A stretch of DNA of 64,000 nucleotides from Syncephalis fuscata (lineage: Eukaryota > Zoopagomycota > Zoopagomycetes > Zoopagales > Piptocephalidaceae). The translations under genes and the position numbers were made by a program. The notes beneath the pieces are model-generated. The model searched no databases and was not told the DNA's origin. It worked only from the letters and a program-made list of their open reading frames with translations. The stretch spans positions 186,001-250,000 of the forward strand of contig JAHLTZ010000024.1 in assembly GCA_025786725.1 (NCBI GenBank). The letters run 5' to 3'. Positions 36,116-50,190 of this stretch are shown piece after piece. Numbering within the stretch: the first letter of the stretch is position 1; each line of letters starts with the position of its first letter.

Positions 36116-38690
36116 TGTAAGGTAAGATCTAGAGCGGATCCAGCTATATAGAGCTACGTGAATCCCAGAGTAAAGAACACGTCATTGATGAGTCGGGGCG
36201 GTGAATAGAATAGACTGTCGGCTTACCTAACTGCAATATATATTTTATAAGGTGATTGAGACCGTGTACAGCAAAGATCTTGAAGCGAAAGAAAAGGGAA
36301 GTGTGCGTGTGCACACGTCTAACAACAAGCTGCAGTACGACTATTGACATTCATTATTAACGATGATAACAATCTGGCACCCTATTGTATTATCTATTAT
36401 CTGCACAACAGTAGTAACACCAAAAATAGTAGTAACAATAGTCGCAGTAACAATCATAATGTTACAGCTCTGATTTAGAAATTGTAAATTAGACGATTAG
36501 ATAGTAACTTATTTTAATGTTATACTATGATTACAGCCATTTTTATTTGCTAATATTTACTCTAACGCTTGAAATATAGTGTGCTGACTAGTTAATATTA
36601 AATTGATAATAGACTTATTCTTTATTGGCCATTAATCTGCACGCCTCAATGATAATGAACTAACTAGCTTGTATGAAACTAAATAGAAATACAATGAAAT
36701 CATATACTGATTATCGCTTTATCGATATTAAATAAAGCTATCCTTTATAATAAACATAATAAATAATAAAGACTGAATGATTTGCATTATTTTATAATCA
36801 ATGCAGCGTAATAGCTCAGTTAACAGCCCATGTGCCCACAACTAGCAAGTATTTACTCATTATATCATCACAATAATTGTTTGTTGTTGGTAATTGGCAT
36901 TAATATCCAATATATGTGCTATTCCTGTCTGTTTATATGCAATGCTACTATATTTGTTTAATCGCATGGCATATTCTTAGTTGCATTAGTATAGCAACAT
37001 ACCATAATATCGGAATAATAATAATAGTCTATTTGAATCAGTATTTCCGCATACTAAATTGTTATTATGCTTACTTTAGCGCTATATATTGCTTTGGATT
37101 TATTTTAGTCTAAATCTAACTTTTAACATTATTTTTTCAAAATTATATAATTTAATCGTTTTTTTCGTAAACTATTACACGTAAATTACATTTTGACTAA
37201 CTTTTGTTGCAAAAATTGTTGTTTCATATTTCATAACAATCTGTATAACTAAGCATAAAAAACTCGGACCAGAAATTATTTTGCTGTATTCTAAGTATAT
37301 AGCCATAGACGGTAAAAAAAAACCGATTTTTATATATTTATTAGCGTATTATCACAACCACCACACCATTATGCAATACAATAACTGTATACTTTGACAA
37401 TAACTACTATATTTCATATGTATACTTATAATTGTGTAAATATCAAGCAATTTGCTTCATTTTATGCAGCGGTACACGTAGTATTAGCAACGATTTATTA
37501 GTTAAATTATTACTATCGCTTAACGCACATTTTGTTGACTTTTACCACGTAATTTCACTAGAATCATTCTTTTAATTTGGTCATAATTAATATAAATTAA
37601 AATAAAGTGCTAATAGCCGATATTGGTATTTTTTATGGCTGTTTTAGTGCAACTTTAATAGATCATCCAATTACATAATGCATTTCTTAGCTACGCTGTC
37701 ATAGAAAAATGGGCATAATGTAAAAATAGTAGCAACATGATTAGTACAGTATAGTAATGTAGCTGCTACTGATACGCTTTTTATTAATATTTGGCGGTTT
37801 CTGATTAATTAATGATTAATACAAGTTATCTATTTTTATAAAAAACTATTAATAGACAAGTATGGCTCCAGTATAAAAAATAGTGGCGTGTTTGTAGGCG
37901 TGTCGATACGGCTGTCAGTGAATCTATCGTCGCTAAACGCCTTACTATTTTCTGATAATCTTTAAGTTTTTTATAAAAAAATACAAATAAATTTAGTGAA
38001 GTTGAACTTGTGATGCGTAATTAAACATACTATAACGTATTATAATTTATATGCATGTAAAAACTGCCCACAAGAATTAATGCATGACTTGACTGTATTT
38101 GCGACTCTGCTACTTGCTAGAAGTTTCTTTGCAGAGAGAAAGGCCTTACCTGTAAGAATACAGATGGCCGTATGAAAGGAGAAGTAATGTTTGATAATAA
38201 GATAATAGAATTTAACAAACTAAAAACTAGAATACAGTAATATATAGGTGGACTCTATTAAATTAGTTAGGCTTGTATTTGATTCATATACTACTTCAAG
38301 TAAATATGAATCACGCTAGTAGTTGGCCGGCGCAAACGGCGAAATAATCTCGAAACAAAAAAATAGTTTTTGTATGACCTTTGGATTTGTATGTGTATGG
38401 CCTTTGGGCCTGGTGACAAAAACTTGTTAAACTTGCTAAATTTGTTGCATTGTTTTTATTTGATTGGCTGCTTCAGTTCGTATGCTTTGCAGTACCTTTG
38501 TTCTATGCACACATTATTTGAATATAAATTCATGTTTTACTTTCTAATTGCCCATTTCATACTGCATCTTTTTTTACCTTTTGATATTCTGCATACTTTC
38601 TGATTTATTGCATACTGCATACTCACATAGATTAACCACTAGGCCACTTACATTCTGCATTTGTTTATACTAGCTATCAAATACATCACA
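36116..38690. other. Gene-poor AT-rich region with a dispersed repeat
   Basis: 2.6 kb with no supported gene. About 36810-37010 resembles 39830-39990 in the same orientation (ACTAGCAAGTATTTA, then ATATCCAATATATGTGCT, TTCCTGT and a TCTTAGT..CATTA stretch), so it is a dispersed repeat. The left end is the promoter of the Nrp1-like gene. Confidence 0.5.
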
Positions 38691-39333
38691 ATGTAATTCT
38701 CTATTGCTGCTATTGGTATTTTTATTGCTATAACTATAGCTAATATAGTCGTAACTGATGCTACGCCTGTACCACCTCTTCCAAAACCACTCAAGTTTTT
38801 GGTCGCTAAAGATGTAAAACTTTGCAAAAGTTGTTGCTTCCTGCGAACAAAACAATGGATTCGCCAAATATAGTATAATCTCCTTTCCTCAAATTGTTAA
38901 TCTTTCGTGTTATGATAAAAAAAATAGCAAAAAAACTAAACAATATTACATACCTCGACGTCGTAGTAACAATGATGACGATACAATCGATGAAGCTGGA
39001 CAAGATATTCTTAAAGCCTTTATGCACGGTTGCGAAGCCACAAAAGAAATTTTGAACTTAGCCATTACAAATATTCTGCCAAAGTTCGTATTGCCTGTAC
39101 CAATAATGGCAATATAGTGAACATATTCAGAATTGACCTAGATAGTTCAAAAGCTTCTATTGTTGAAAAGGATCCTCCAAAAGCTCCATTGTTGAAAAGG
39201 ATCCTTCAAAAGTATTTAATGACGACAGGAAGGCTTATGAAAGTATATACGTGCTAAGAATTCAACTCCTAAACCTGATACCCAGTACCAGCCTATTTTT
39301 TATTCGCGTACAAGACCTCTTAGTCCGTCTTAA
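38691..39333 (+). pseudogene. Broken gene for a secreted protein of unknown family
   Basis: Not recognised. Reading with four frame changes gives one continuous protein-like sequence: a hydrophobic leader (FSIAAIGIFIAITIA, then TDATPVPPLPKP), a middle part with a basic, Asp-rich segment (YYIPRRRSNNDDDTIDEAG), and a tail ending in SRTRPLSPS before the TAA. Codon 2 is TAA (ATG TAA TTC), where AAA would give a normal MKFSIA-type signal peptide. Breaks: one extra A near 38815-38819, then missing bases near 39015-39020, 39178-39182 and 39247-39250. A near-perfect 29-bp tandem duplication (about 39157-39214) encodes SIVEKDP twice. The extra base plus the nonsense codon make this more likely a true pseudogene than the other frame breaks here. 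Confidence 0.5.
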
Positions 39334-42076
39334 CTCATTCCTTTATATGCTTAATAAGCATTTTAAAATAAAGCGTACATTAATACTTATAATTAAAATA
39401 ATTATAGTTATTAATCTAAACAACATAAGCTATAAATACTATATAATTAAATTTATTTATTTTAATATTAAACAATAATAATGGCAAACTAACTATGCCG
39501 CTGCAATAGCAATAGGCTACTGTTTTGCATCAATTCAGATTTGTAGGCTGAATTCACGATAATAACTAGTAGCTTTATAAAAGTAAAATTTTCTCATTTA
39601 GTTATTATTATTTTGATAGTAAACCTATTTTTATCAGTTATTGCTTATTAAAGTTTAGCCATAATAAACCGAATATTTTTTATGAAGCTAAAAAGAAGTA
39701 AGATGGAACTATAAGCTAATATATTTTATGGATAATGAATAAGACTATTCTTTTATAGTGGATACAGCTAATAATAAATATAAATGTTTTTTAGCATTTT
39801 ATTATTAACGCAGTGTTATCAACTTATGTAATGGCTCATATATTCATAACTAGCAAGTATTTATTGGTCATATCCCCGTAATAATTAGTATTGATATCCA
39901 ATATATGTGCTGTTCCTGTTTGTCTGTATGTAATGTTAACGGATTGTTTAAATAATGTGTGTATTTCTTAGTCACATTATTGTGAAAATATTGTTACTAT
40001 TCCACTAAGAGTAGAATAATAAACGGATTACTAATATTATGCTTGGTCTTGAGTGACCTATAATGTTAGTAATTAGTGTTATATAAGACTTACTTAATTG
40101 TTTTTATTAATAAAGATTATCAACCTTTAATTAATAATTTCTACAGAAGTAGAATAAATGACTAGAATATTGTTAGCTCAGATAAAAAGATCAGTTCAGT
40201 CTAGCAATCACTGCAAGACTGAAATGATCAAAAGGTTCAAAATTCAAATAAAATAAAAAAGAATTTAAACCAAGATAAGATAATGTTTATTAAGATTAAA
40301 AATATGGTTGCCATTTTATAGCAAATGGTCTTGGATATTAGGAAGGAAGAACTTGAACGGCTTGTCTGTTCAATTTCTTCTTCCGGCAATATGGGGCTAG
40401 TTTTACTGTAATAAGTAATATGGAGCCGTGAATTGCAAGTATTTATAGGCGCTGTGTTTCTTGCCAAGAGTTAGAACGATTGTAGTGTTGGGATCGTCGT
40501 GTCTTAACCGAAAGAATGGCCATCTTTTACTAGGACCCTGACTATTACAGAAATGGGAATAGTCACGTGATGAAGTTATTGCTAATTAAGTTTTCTACCA
40601 AATATGGTAAATAACGCAACTTACACCACAATTATACTGGTGAAATAGTAACAATATGATTATAATATCAAATAATAGCACGTTGTTGTTATTATATTGT
40701 TCAATTAATAGTGTTTAATATAATTGCATCGTTATTGCTTATACTATTTCATTCTACTTTTATTTATGCCAGATATGTTGTTTTAATATATAAATTTAAA
40801 AAGCATATTTTTTTGCTGTACCCATGTCTTTATTAATATAATATAAATATATGGTTATATGTTATAGTTTATATAAGCAGTGTAATGTTCACACTGTCAT
40901 TCTTTCCTTCTATCATAAGTCAGTATATTAATGCAATCACTGTGCCATTCTCACAGTGGTGTGTGGTAATTAACTTTGGTCCAAACAGCCATTAAATTAC
41001 TGGTTGTCTGCAATGTATATCATTAGAAAACTGTGTTTTAGCTACAGCATTTCTAAGTATTAATTAGTATTAACGAAAAAAATAATACTCAACTCAGCGT
41101 TTACAAATAAACCTCTAATTTTTTTATTAAAGTTTGAAACATAGGAGCCACACAAAAATACAATTAATATAATGGGCTACGCTTTTTTTATCATGTCGCC
41201 CAATATATACATAAAAATGCTACTTTAAACGTTGCGATTCAAGGTTCATATTTAAATAATGAAGGTTTGTTGCTTTTAATTTGTTCTCATGAGTTGATGT
41301 CATTGCTTTTACTTAAAAAATTTATACCGTATTTGGCCAGTCTCATAATAAATACATTAGTTAAAAACACTCAATCATAATGATTTAAATAATTAACAAG
41401 TTGACTAATTGATTGACCCCCACATTTGTAGTCTCCAAAGCAGCAAATCTTTTTACGTAATCAATTGTAGTGAATTAAATAGTTGACGAGTTGATTAAAT
41501 TAAATTGTATTTAAATCATCATTTAGAATAAATATTAATGTAATATGATAGCATTATCATTTCCATAAAATATAATTAAATGTAACATACTATTTAATTT
41601 ATTTGGGACATTTAAGGCTGTCATTATTTTGCTGGCCATGTGTAGAAAGATTGATTGAATATTAATAGAAACCATTGATTACGATTTCATATCATTGCAC
41701 ATTAATTGTTGTTGCATCTATGTACAGCATGGATTATTGCATCTGAATGGTCTTTTATTTTTATTTTCTAATATTATACATGTTATACTGATGAATGAAT
41801 GTTTAATTGTATTTAAAAGTGTTAATAGGTGAAACGAATAGATAACAATGTAAAAGTCAAACTACAGTAGCTTCCAATAATTAATTTAAATCACTGTTTA
41901 CTATTTGCACCCACTTTTTACTACATTTCCCCTTTCAGCTTTTTAAATAATTATACAAGTCAATGATATAGCCTTTGTTGCTGTTGCCAATTTTACTAAT
42001 ATTCAAAACAAGCACCCTTTTAAGCACCATACCTTTTTCCTTTTTTTCTATTAGTCAGCTAACATTACTATTCGCG
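39334..42076. other. Gene-poor AT-rich region
   Basis: 2.7 kb without a supported gene. Holds the second copy (about 39830-39990) of the dispersed repeat at 36810-37010. The right end is the RNF121 promoter. A minus-strand open frame at 40237-40467 has no motif and was not accepted. Confidence 0.5.
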
Positions 42077-43666
42077 ATGGTAGGAACAGTTATACCAACG
42101 ACAACTACTATATTTTTTATTAAACTGTACGCGACTATAGGATGCGCAGGCGACATTCGCGAGCAACGAGACGCTTTCACCGCAACAAGCGACCTATCTA
42201 AAGGAGTAAGTGTGAATAAACGCCGATGTTATTGAACAATAAGTATAATAATGCTTATCGCTCAATACTATTACCTAGGCTTGAAGAGGAACGTGAATTC
42301 TTTAAAAAACACCAAGGTAATCTAGATTGTATATAGTATATCGCATAGACATATCGACTAATCGATTAATATAGGCCATGAGATGCAACATTTTGTGATG
42401 TTTGTTATCTTTCTTGGCGCTATTGCCGGGTCACAAATAGTGTTTTTCTTTTGGAAACGGCACCATCTTCGGTCCTTTCAACTTGCTACAGTTATCGGTC
42501 TATGGTAAGTATCGTTTGGACAAAAACAATGGCTTATAAAAACTAGGTTGATTCCAGCGGCATTTTGTATCTATGGCGGACTAGTGCGCTTTCTTATCAT
42601 ATGGGCCATTTATTCTTTAGCTAATGGGTGGAGTAAGCATTAACGCAAATACATATATTATGGTTTTATAAATGTTGATTACTAAACTAGTTATCCACCG
42701 AGCCACTCAGACGCCTCTTCATCATTTGACGCCAGCGTAGGTTGTGCTTTATTATAGCGTGGCTATCATTAACGGTTACATTGTATAGTTTGGTTTATAA
42801 ATGGTTTCAAATCCTTTATCGTGTGACTTATGCAGTCGCTATGTCAGGCTATATACTTATTATGCTATCGATTGTTGGTATTACTCAGATATTCTTTAAT
42901 GTGGAAAATATAGTTGCTATCTCTGCCGATTTGTTATTTTACGGTCTTTACTTTGGGTAAGTGTTTGATTAAAATGTAATAGCGGTGTTACTGATATGTG
43001 ATATTAATACTGTAATGTATAGTGTATTTAGCCGTGATTTAGTTGAACTGTGCGCAGATCGGATGGCCTCCTCCATCGGCGTAAGTAATAAGCAGTATAT
43101 TTATAGAGAATGAAGTATTTATAAGTTTAAAGTATTATAACAAAGATGGGTTACCCAACAAACAACTGAGTGATGGCGTCTGTGCCATCTGTGGCGCCAA
43201 TATTGACGTGGGTGCTGGGCCCGATGGTCATAATGAGCATGAAGGATTTGGACGATATGAACTTGCCTGTGGCACTTGTTTCATCGTAATTGTATCCGTG
43301 GCTGGTGTTTAGTCGGTAAACGGGATATGTGCCCTTACTGGTAAGTAATATGAATCGATATCAACCGATATACTTATAAGCATTTTATAGCAAGGAAAAA
43401 GTGGATTTAAAATCATTTAGTAGCAATCCGTAAGTTAGATACTATTTATTAGTCTAAAACTAATTATACATTATTAGATGGGATACGCAACAGTTGTTTT
43501 ATCTAAATCTGCTTGATGCTATTCGATATATGATGGTTTGGTATCCAGTAAGTTAATTGCATTTATATAGCTATTGCCTAATACTAATACTTATTATTGT
43601 TTTCATTGTCTCTAGATTATACTAGGTGTTGTTCAGTTATCATACAAGATTTTTGGGCTACAGTAA
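42077..43666 (+). CDS. RNF121: RNF121-type membrane RING E3 ubiquitin ligase
   Basis: Twelve exons: 42077-42079, 42141-42205, 42279-42316, 42375-42504, 42547-42632, 42691-42736, 42789-42956, 43023-43080, 43133-43340, 43391-43429, 43478-43547, 43616-43666; about 320 aa (human RNF121 is 327). The first coding exon is proposed to be the ATG alone. Then LSPQQ, GHEMQHF, several membrane segments, LLFYGLYFGV, LCADRMASSIG, a RING (CAICGA.., C-H-LFHRNCIRGWC, CPYC) and a tail ending WYP-IILGVVQ. The family acts in ER/Golgi quality control. One base (a C) is missing at about 43271-43276, where CGHLFHRNC must be restored. The ATG-only exon is the least certain part. Confidence 0.88.
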
Positions 43667-43865
43667 ATGATTTTCATTCAAAATAAACTTTATGTGAAAA
43701 CTCATTATCAAATAGTATTTTATAAATATACAATTACTCTAAGACGGTTTTTATTTCATTAGTAAAGGGAAAAGGTTAAAGCAATTATATGTTTATAAAA
43801 CAATCTTTTGAATGAATAAAAGATAACTAAATTAATAACAACAGTTATTATTACTATTACTATTA

Positions 43866-45406
43866 TCAAGCTTCATGGCCTGCCACATGAGCTGCAACAA
43901 GACCACGATGTAATCGAACACTGCATATTCGCAGGCCATCAATTAGCCGATGAAATGCTGTGCAATAGCGATTTTGCAGTGCTACATCCATCATAGCACC
44001 AGAATTATTATTATTACTATTATTATTAGCAGTAGTAATGTTGGTTGTTGTTGTTGTTGCTGCGGTGGCTAAGCAGTCGTTAAAGCCATCCAGTAAAGCG
44101 GTAAAGAATGTGTCCAATTCAGCTGGCGACCATCCATAAGCTGCACATGGCTCAACAATCTTTTCGAGTAGCGTAATAAATAAATTACGCATTTCTTTAG
44201 CATTGGTAAGATTTGAGCCTATAGTAAATATAATCCGTAATAGATTACGGAAATCACCTAACAGATGATTAGGTGCCAGAGTATTGCGTTGCGTATCAAG
44301 TTTTGGCGCACCGTGTACAGTGGCGGCTATGCTCAATCGCTCTATCCACAGTCGGTCGGACATAAGTAGGCCGCGTAGTTCACGTAAATCTTGTACTAAT
44401 CGGTCATCAAATGATTCTAATGTATCAAATGAATGGCCAAGTGGATGGCCAGCCGTATCTGTAACTAATTCACTCAAGTGGATTTGCTCGTCATTTGTAT
44501 TTGGACTTTCTGAACGCTCTGTCCATATGACATCATTGCTTGGCAGCAATGTTCAAAATCAATGGCTCTATAACGTTGTAATTTACGTTTGCTGGTGTCA
44601 AATCGATGATACATGCAAATAGAATATTTGTATAACGCCTATCATATATTGGTTAATGTTTAGTATATTCATTGTTTGTTATTAGATTACTTACCCAGCT
44701 AGTTCAGGTGGTAATAAAAAGCGCTGTTCAATTTCTGCACAAAGAGGACGGCCTTCAAGGTCCTCGACTTGTTTATAAATGCGTTTAACATTATCAAACT
44801 AATAATGAACAATATTATACTAATGGCGTATATAATTACCGATTAACTTACTTGTCGTCGACAACTCACCATTGGAATGCGATTTCGTGAAGAGATGGGC
44901 TCTAAATCACGACGAAGTCGAGATGAAAGCTTTTTACCAAATAGTTCTCTAACTACTGGTTCGTCCAATCGATAATATCTAATTTATTATATTTGTCAGT
45001 ATATGGACACTCTGTGTCTATAGCCATTAGTATTCTATGTATATATACTTACCCGTGAATAAGTCGTCGTTTCACACCAGGTGGTGCTGAAAAAGCCACA
45101 TTTCCATGAATCCATGGGGTCTATGAAGTGACGGCTCTAATAAAGCAAGTTCTGCATATTGCGATGTTACTTGTTTGCTTAATAATTCAATCGATAGTTG
45201 TGGCCGATGTCGTCGTTCGCGCTGAATAGCTTCTTTAACTACATGAAAAGTAACGTCATCATAATTAAGATACTATAGCCATATTGTAATTACTTTACTA
45301 CAAATACAGTATACCTACTTGAAAGGCCAGTTAACCAGCATTGGCATATCGTAGGATCGATCGTTAACAGATCGTTGGCTACAGCCGTGAATTCAGGTGT
45401 GGTCAT
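43866..45406 (-). CDS. FIBP: FIBP homologue (acidic FGF intracellular-binding protein family)
   Basis: Five exons (plus, 5' first): 45319-45406, 45053-45238, 44852-44978, 44695-44798, 43866-44638; about 426 aa. Family-specific stretches: WLTGLSIKEA, YYRLDEPVVRELFGKKLSSRLRRDL, SCRRQFDNVKRIY, FLLPPELAGRY, RFDTSKRKLQRY, NLTNAKEMRNLF and EKIVEPC. The Asn/Thr-rich insert near the C terminus is extra to the family. Function is poorly known: in mammals it binds internalised acidic FGF and has been linked to STK33, but the gene is older than FGF. Three single missing bases (about 44523-44527, 44605-44612 and 45102-45107) break the frame; length arithmetic fits one at each. Its ATG is 142 bases from the divergent ZNHIT3 start. 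Confidence 0.87.
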
Positions 45407-45548
45407 ACTATTAATATATATGTATATATATATAGAGTGAGAGAGTAAGAAAAAAGATATACTATTGAGTGATATCAGTGACAACTTTTCTCATTTACTT
45501 TGTTTATTTTTCCTTTTATTTGTTTAGTCTTTCTAGATTGCTGTAACT
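45407..45548. promoter_or_regulatory. Short bidirectional promoter, FIBP / ZNHIT3
   Basis: 142 bases between divergent start codons. It carries an AT alternating run (about 45411-45433) and a pyrimidine-rich stretch before the ZNHIT3 ATG. Both genes must share it. Confidence 0.6.
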
Positions 45549-46414
45549 ATGACCAAACGACGCCGTATTAATAACAACGAGTCTTCAGGTGATCGGTCAA
45601 GTAGCAATGCAGCTGTTGTAAAGTCTTGCCAAGTGTGTAAACAGGCAGAAGCGAAATACAAGTGTCCCACATGCTATTTGCCCTTGTAAGTTATTGTCAG
45701 CAACGTGTGTACCATATAGACTGACTAGAATCATCCTTTTTCAATACTATACTGATGTTTAGTTGTTCTGTTACTTGTTCTCGGAAACATAAAGGTAAAA
45801 TATACGACATGTATTACTATTTATTATTATTATCTACTAGCATAACTAATACTGTTTATTTTTGCAATGTTATTATTATAATAGAGATACCATGTCAACC
45901 ACCAGTGTCAGAATCAGTATCAGCATCATTTAATAGTAAGTAATAAAGTATAGTATTTGGTTTTTATTTATTTAATATTTATGTTTATTTATAGCACCAT
46001 CTGAAGAAGTAATAGAAGAAGTAGAAGCTATTCGTCCACTTACAAATGAACAATTGGCTAAGATTGGTAACTAAATAGTATAATAAAATGACTTTATTAA
46101 TGATACACTATTACTATGTAGATACATCTAAAGAAATCCAACAACAATTATGTCACTCTCGTTTAAAAGCAACGATTGAGCAAATACTTGAGAATAGCAG
46201 TCAAACACAACGGGATGAAATGTTGGCACAACGACTTGGATCTGATGAAGACTTTCGTAATTTTACAAGCCAATTACTTAATGTGGTTGGCTATCAAGAA
46301 AGTGATGCAGATCGAGCACGTGAACTAGCACAAGCATCACAGCGTAAACATATTCAAGCTACTCTACAACAAGCAACTATTTCTGGTCAAAGTGAAGATG
46401 AAATTAATGAATAA
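45549..46414 (+). CDS. HIT1: HIT-type zinc finger protein (ZNHIT3-like, snoRNP assembly)
   Basis: Five exons: 45549-45685, 45763-45794, 45885-45935, 45995-46066, 46122-46414; 194 aa, frame intact. An HIT zinc finger lies at about residues 33-62: CQVCKQAEAKYKCPTCYLPFC then SVTCSRKHK and C. The C-terminal helical part (residues 95-190) fits ZNHIT3/Hit1, which pairs with NUFIP/Rsa1 in box C/D snoRNP assembly. The basic start (MTKRRRIN) may be a nuclear signal. ZNHIT3 against other HIT proteins is judged by size and finger position. Confidence 0.8.
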
Positions 46415-46708
46415 ACAGTAATGAATAAATATAATAATGAATAGTAGTCATTTGAATTATTTCAATCTACCCGTTAGTTAAATTACAAAACTTAATGATA
46501 ATATGATTAGATGGCCATTATAAATGTATACGTAATATGATAATAAAATGTTGGTCAAATTATAGCCAAAGGGATTTATTCCAACAACGCAATATCTATA
46601 CGGCACATTTAATAGACAGACGTATAGGTGCAAACGCGCAGTATAGCATCCATAAGAGTAGTCCAAACCGACACCGTACAGATACGTATGTTCCAAGAAA
46701 GCAAGCGT

Positions 46709-47970
<1,262 letters not shown>

Positions 47971-49533
47971 CTACTTGAACATGCGTCTAATGTGCGCAGT
48001 GCTCAAACTCTTTGGACGCTCAAGCGGCATACCAAGAGCACGGTCCCAGATAAGTTGGGAAAGCACGCCTAGAGCACGCGATACACCAAACAATACAGTG
48101 TAGTAGTCTTGCTCGACTAGGCCGTAGTGCTGTAATAGAACACCGCTATGGGCATCAACGTTTGGCCATGGGTTCTTGGTCTTGCCGTGCTCGGTAAGTA
48201 CACCTGGTACAATGTTATACAGTTGGCTGACCAGTTTGAACATTGGGTCAGTAGCCAGATGTTTAAGGGCAAATTCGCGCTGGCAGCTGTAGCGTGGGTC
48301 GGTACGGCGAAGAACAGCGTGGCCGTAGCCTGGAACAACTTGGCCGCTACGTAATGTAGTCCATACGTAGTCCTTTACTTGTTCGTCAGTAGCACCGATG
48401 CCAATCGAGTCGCTCATCTTCATGATCCAGCGCAATACTTCTTGGTTGGCCAAACCGTGCAACGGACCAGCTAGACCGTTAAGACCAGCGGCAAACGAAA
48501 GGTATGGATCGCTAAGTGCCGATCCAACTAAATGCGTGGTGTGAGCGGATACATTACCACCTTCGTGATCTGAGTGAATGGTAAGATAGAGACGCATTAA
48601 TTCAACAAAGGTTGGGTCTTCAAAACCAAGCATATTGGCCAAGTTGGCACCATAATCCTTGGTGGCATCGAGTGCTGGTACTTTGCCATCCTTAAATACG
48701 TTACGGTAAATGCGAGCAGCGATTGGTACAAGCTTGGCGATTAGATTCATTGAATCCTCATAGGTATACTGCCAGTATTCAGCCTTGCTCATGCCTGATT
48801 GGTAAGCCTTGGCAAACAAACTGTCGTGTTGCAATGCCGTAACTGCCATACTAAACTGGCTCATTGGATGTAGAGTTGATGGGCATTCATCGAGCATTTT
48901 TTCGACAAACTTTGGAATAGTAGAACGAGCAGCCCATTCCTCGGACAGTAGCTTGACCTGCTCTTTGGTTGGCACTTCTCCGGTAACCAAGAGCCAGAAA
49001 AGACCTTCAGGCAATGGCTCACCACCATCGACGGCAGCAGGCAAACGCTTTTGGCACTCTGGAATCGTCATTCCACGGAATCGAATACCTTCTTCGGCAT
49101 CAAGGACAGATCCTTCCCAGACCAGACCTTTAATACCGCGCATACCGCCATAGGCCATGTTGACTGTGACCTCGCCCAGCGATTTCTCACCCAACTCCTT
49201 CTTGGTTTGCTTGACTTCTTCCTGTTTCTCTGGAATGATTTCAGCTAAACGTTCTTTTAGGCCCTGTCAATAAACCATTAGTTATAGCTATATTTACGTC
49301 AACACTATATGAATATTTACCTTTGTTGTGCTAGTTGAGTGCATGCGGCTACCTAGGGCAGTAGCCACAGGACGGGCAGCAGGACGGGCAACGCCAGAAA
49401 GCTAAATAAATATAATCGTCATTGCAGATACAGTATTGATTAGGATCGGCAGCTTATTACTATAACAGCTGTAGTCGTTATTACTTACGCGACCCAACAA
49501 ACCAGTAGAAGCCAAAGGACGTAGAGCAGACAT
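47971..49533 (-). CDS. CIT1: Citrate synthase, mitochondrial
   Basis: Three exons (plus, 5' first): 49489-49533, 49321-49401, 47971-49263; 472 aa, intact. A basic Ser/Arg/Ala presequence ([15 protein letters not shown], then [14 protein letters not shown]) targets mitochondria. Catalytic His of [15 protein letters not shown], His of [10 protein letters not shown] and Asp in [14 protein letters not shown] are all present, as is RTDPRY. First step of the TCA cycle: oxaloacetate + acetyl-CoA to citrate. GC content is high for this window, fitting strong expression. Confidence 0.97.
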
Positions 49534-49880
49534 GTCAGCCAAATGCTTAAACAATAACAAATTAAAAGAAGGATAATAAGAAGAAGAAAGGAGTATGGCC
49601 AGGGGAACGTGGTTGCCGTTTTGTAGCACTCCTAGGCCTGCGCGAATGATCACTGAGTCCGGAAATTGCCGAGTAAGCAGATATAGAAAAAAAGGCGCGC
49701 TCCTCACGTGGGCAACGTAGAGCAGCAACTATGATATCATCGATTCACCCGAGTCGGACTAATTATTGCCGATCTTATGAATTATCGTAGTCTAAATTGT
49801 TTTATTCAAATTAAATTTTTTGTGGACATTCAAATTCAAATATTGTTTGTGAACATGCAGTTAATTTATTCTTTTTTCCC
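49534..49880. other. Citrate synthase promoter region
   Basis: 347 bases upstream of CIT1, AT-rich to the right. No gene or clear element seen. Confidence 0.4.
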
Positions 49881-50190
49881 TTATTAAGTGAAAATGAAAA
49901 CAGTTAAATATTTAAACATATATAAAGATTTTGGCGTAGTTACGGCTAGTGTTATTTATCTTTTGAGCTGATCGAATGGTCAAGTGGAAGGCTTAGTTTA
50001 TATATTTATAAAATAATATTTCTAATTAAATTATATTGTGGTTTGTATCGAGTGAATATATTTAATAATATTCAAGTAATTGAATTAGACATACAATCTA
50101 TTGAACACGATGATGGGTGGTGTGACATTAAAGTTTAAAATACTCATCATTGTAGATTCATTATCCAGTATACATATATTTAGTATATAT
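49881..50190 (+). repeat. Left arm of a 310-bp inverted repeat bracketing a 7-kb block
   Basis: Reads as the near-perfect reverse complement of about 56634-56945. Shared along its length: TTATTAAGTGAA, CAGTTAAATATTTAAA, GTAGTTACGGCTAGTG, GAGCTGATCGAATGGTCAAG, GGAAGGCTTAG and CAATCTATTGAACACGATGA. I counted only a handful of mismatches. The inner 100 bp is a MITE-type terminal repeat (see 50070-50645); the outer 200 bp lies outside the MITE end, so the repeat is larger than one element's terminus. Confidence 0.85.

Noticed and set aside
40237..40467. 76-aa minus-strand frame with a hydrophobic tail
   Set aside because: No motif, AT-rich tail, nothing similar next to it. Too weak to call a gene.
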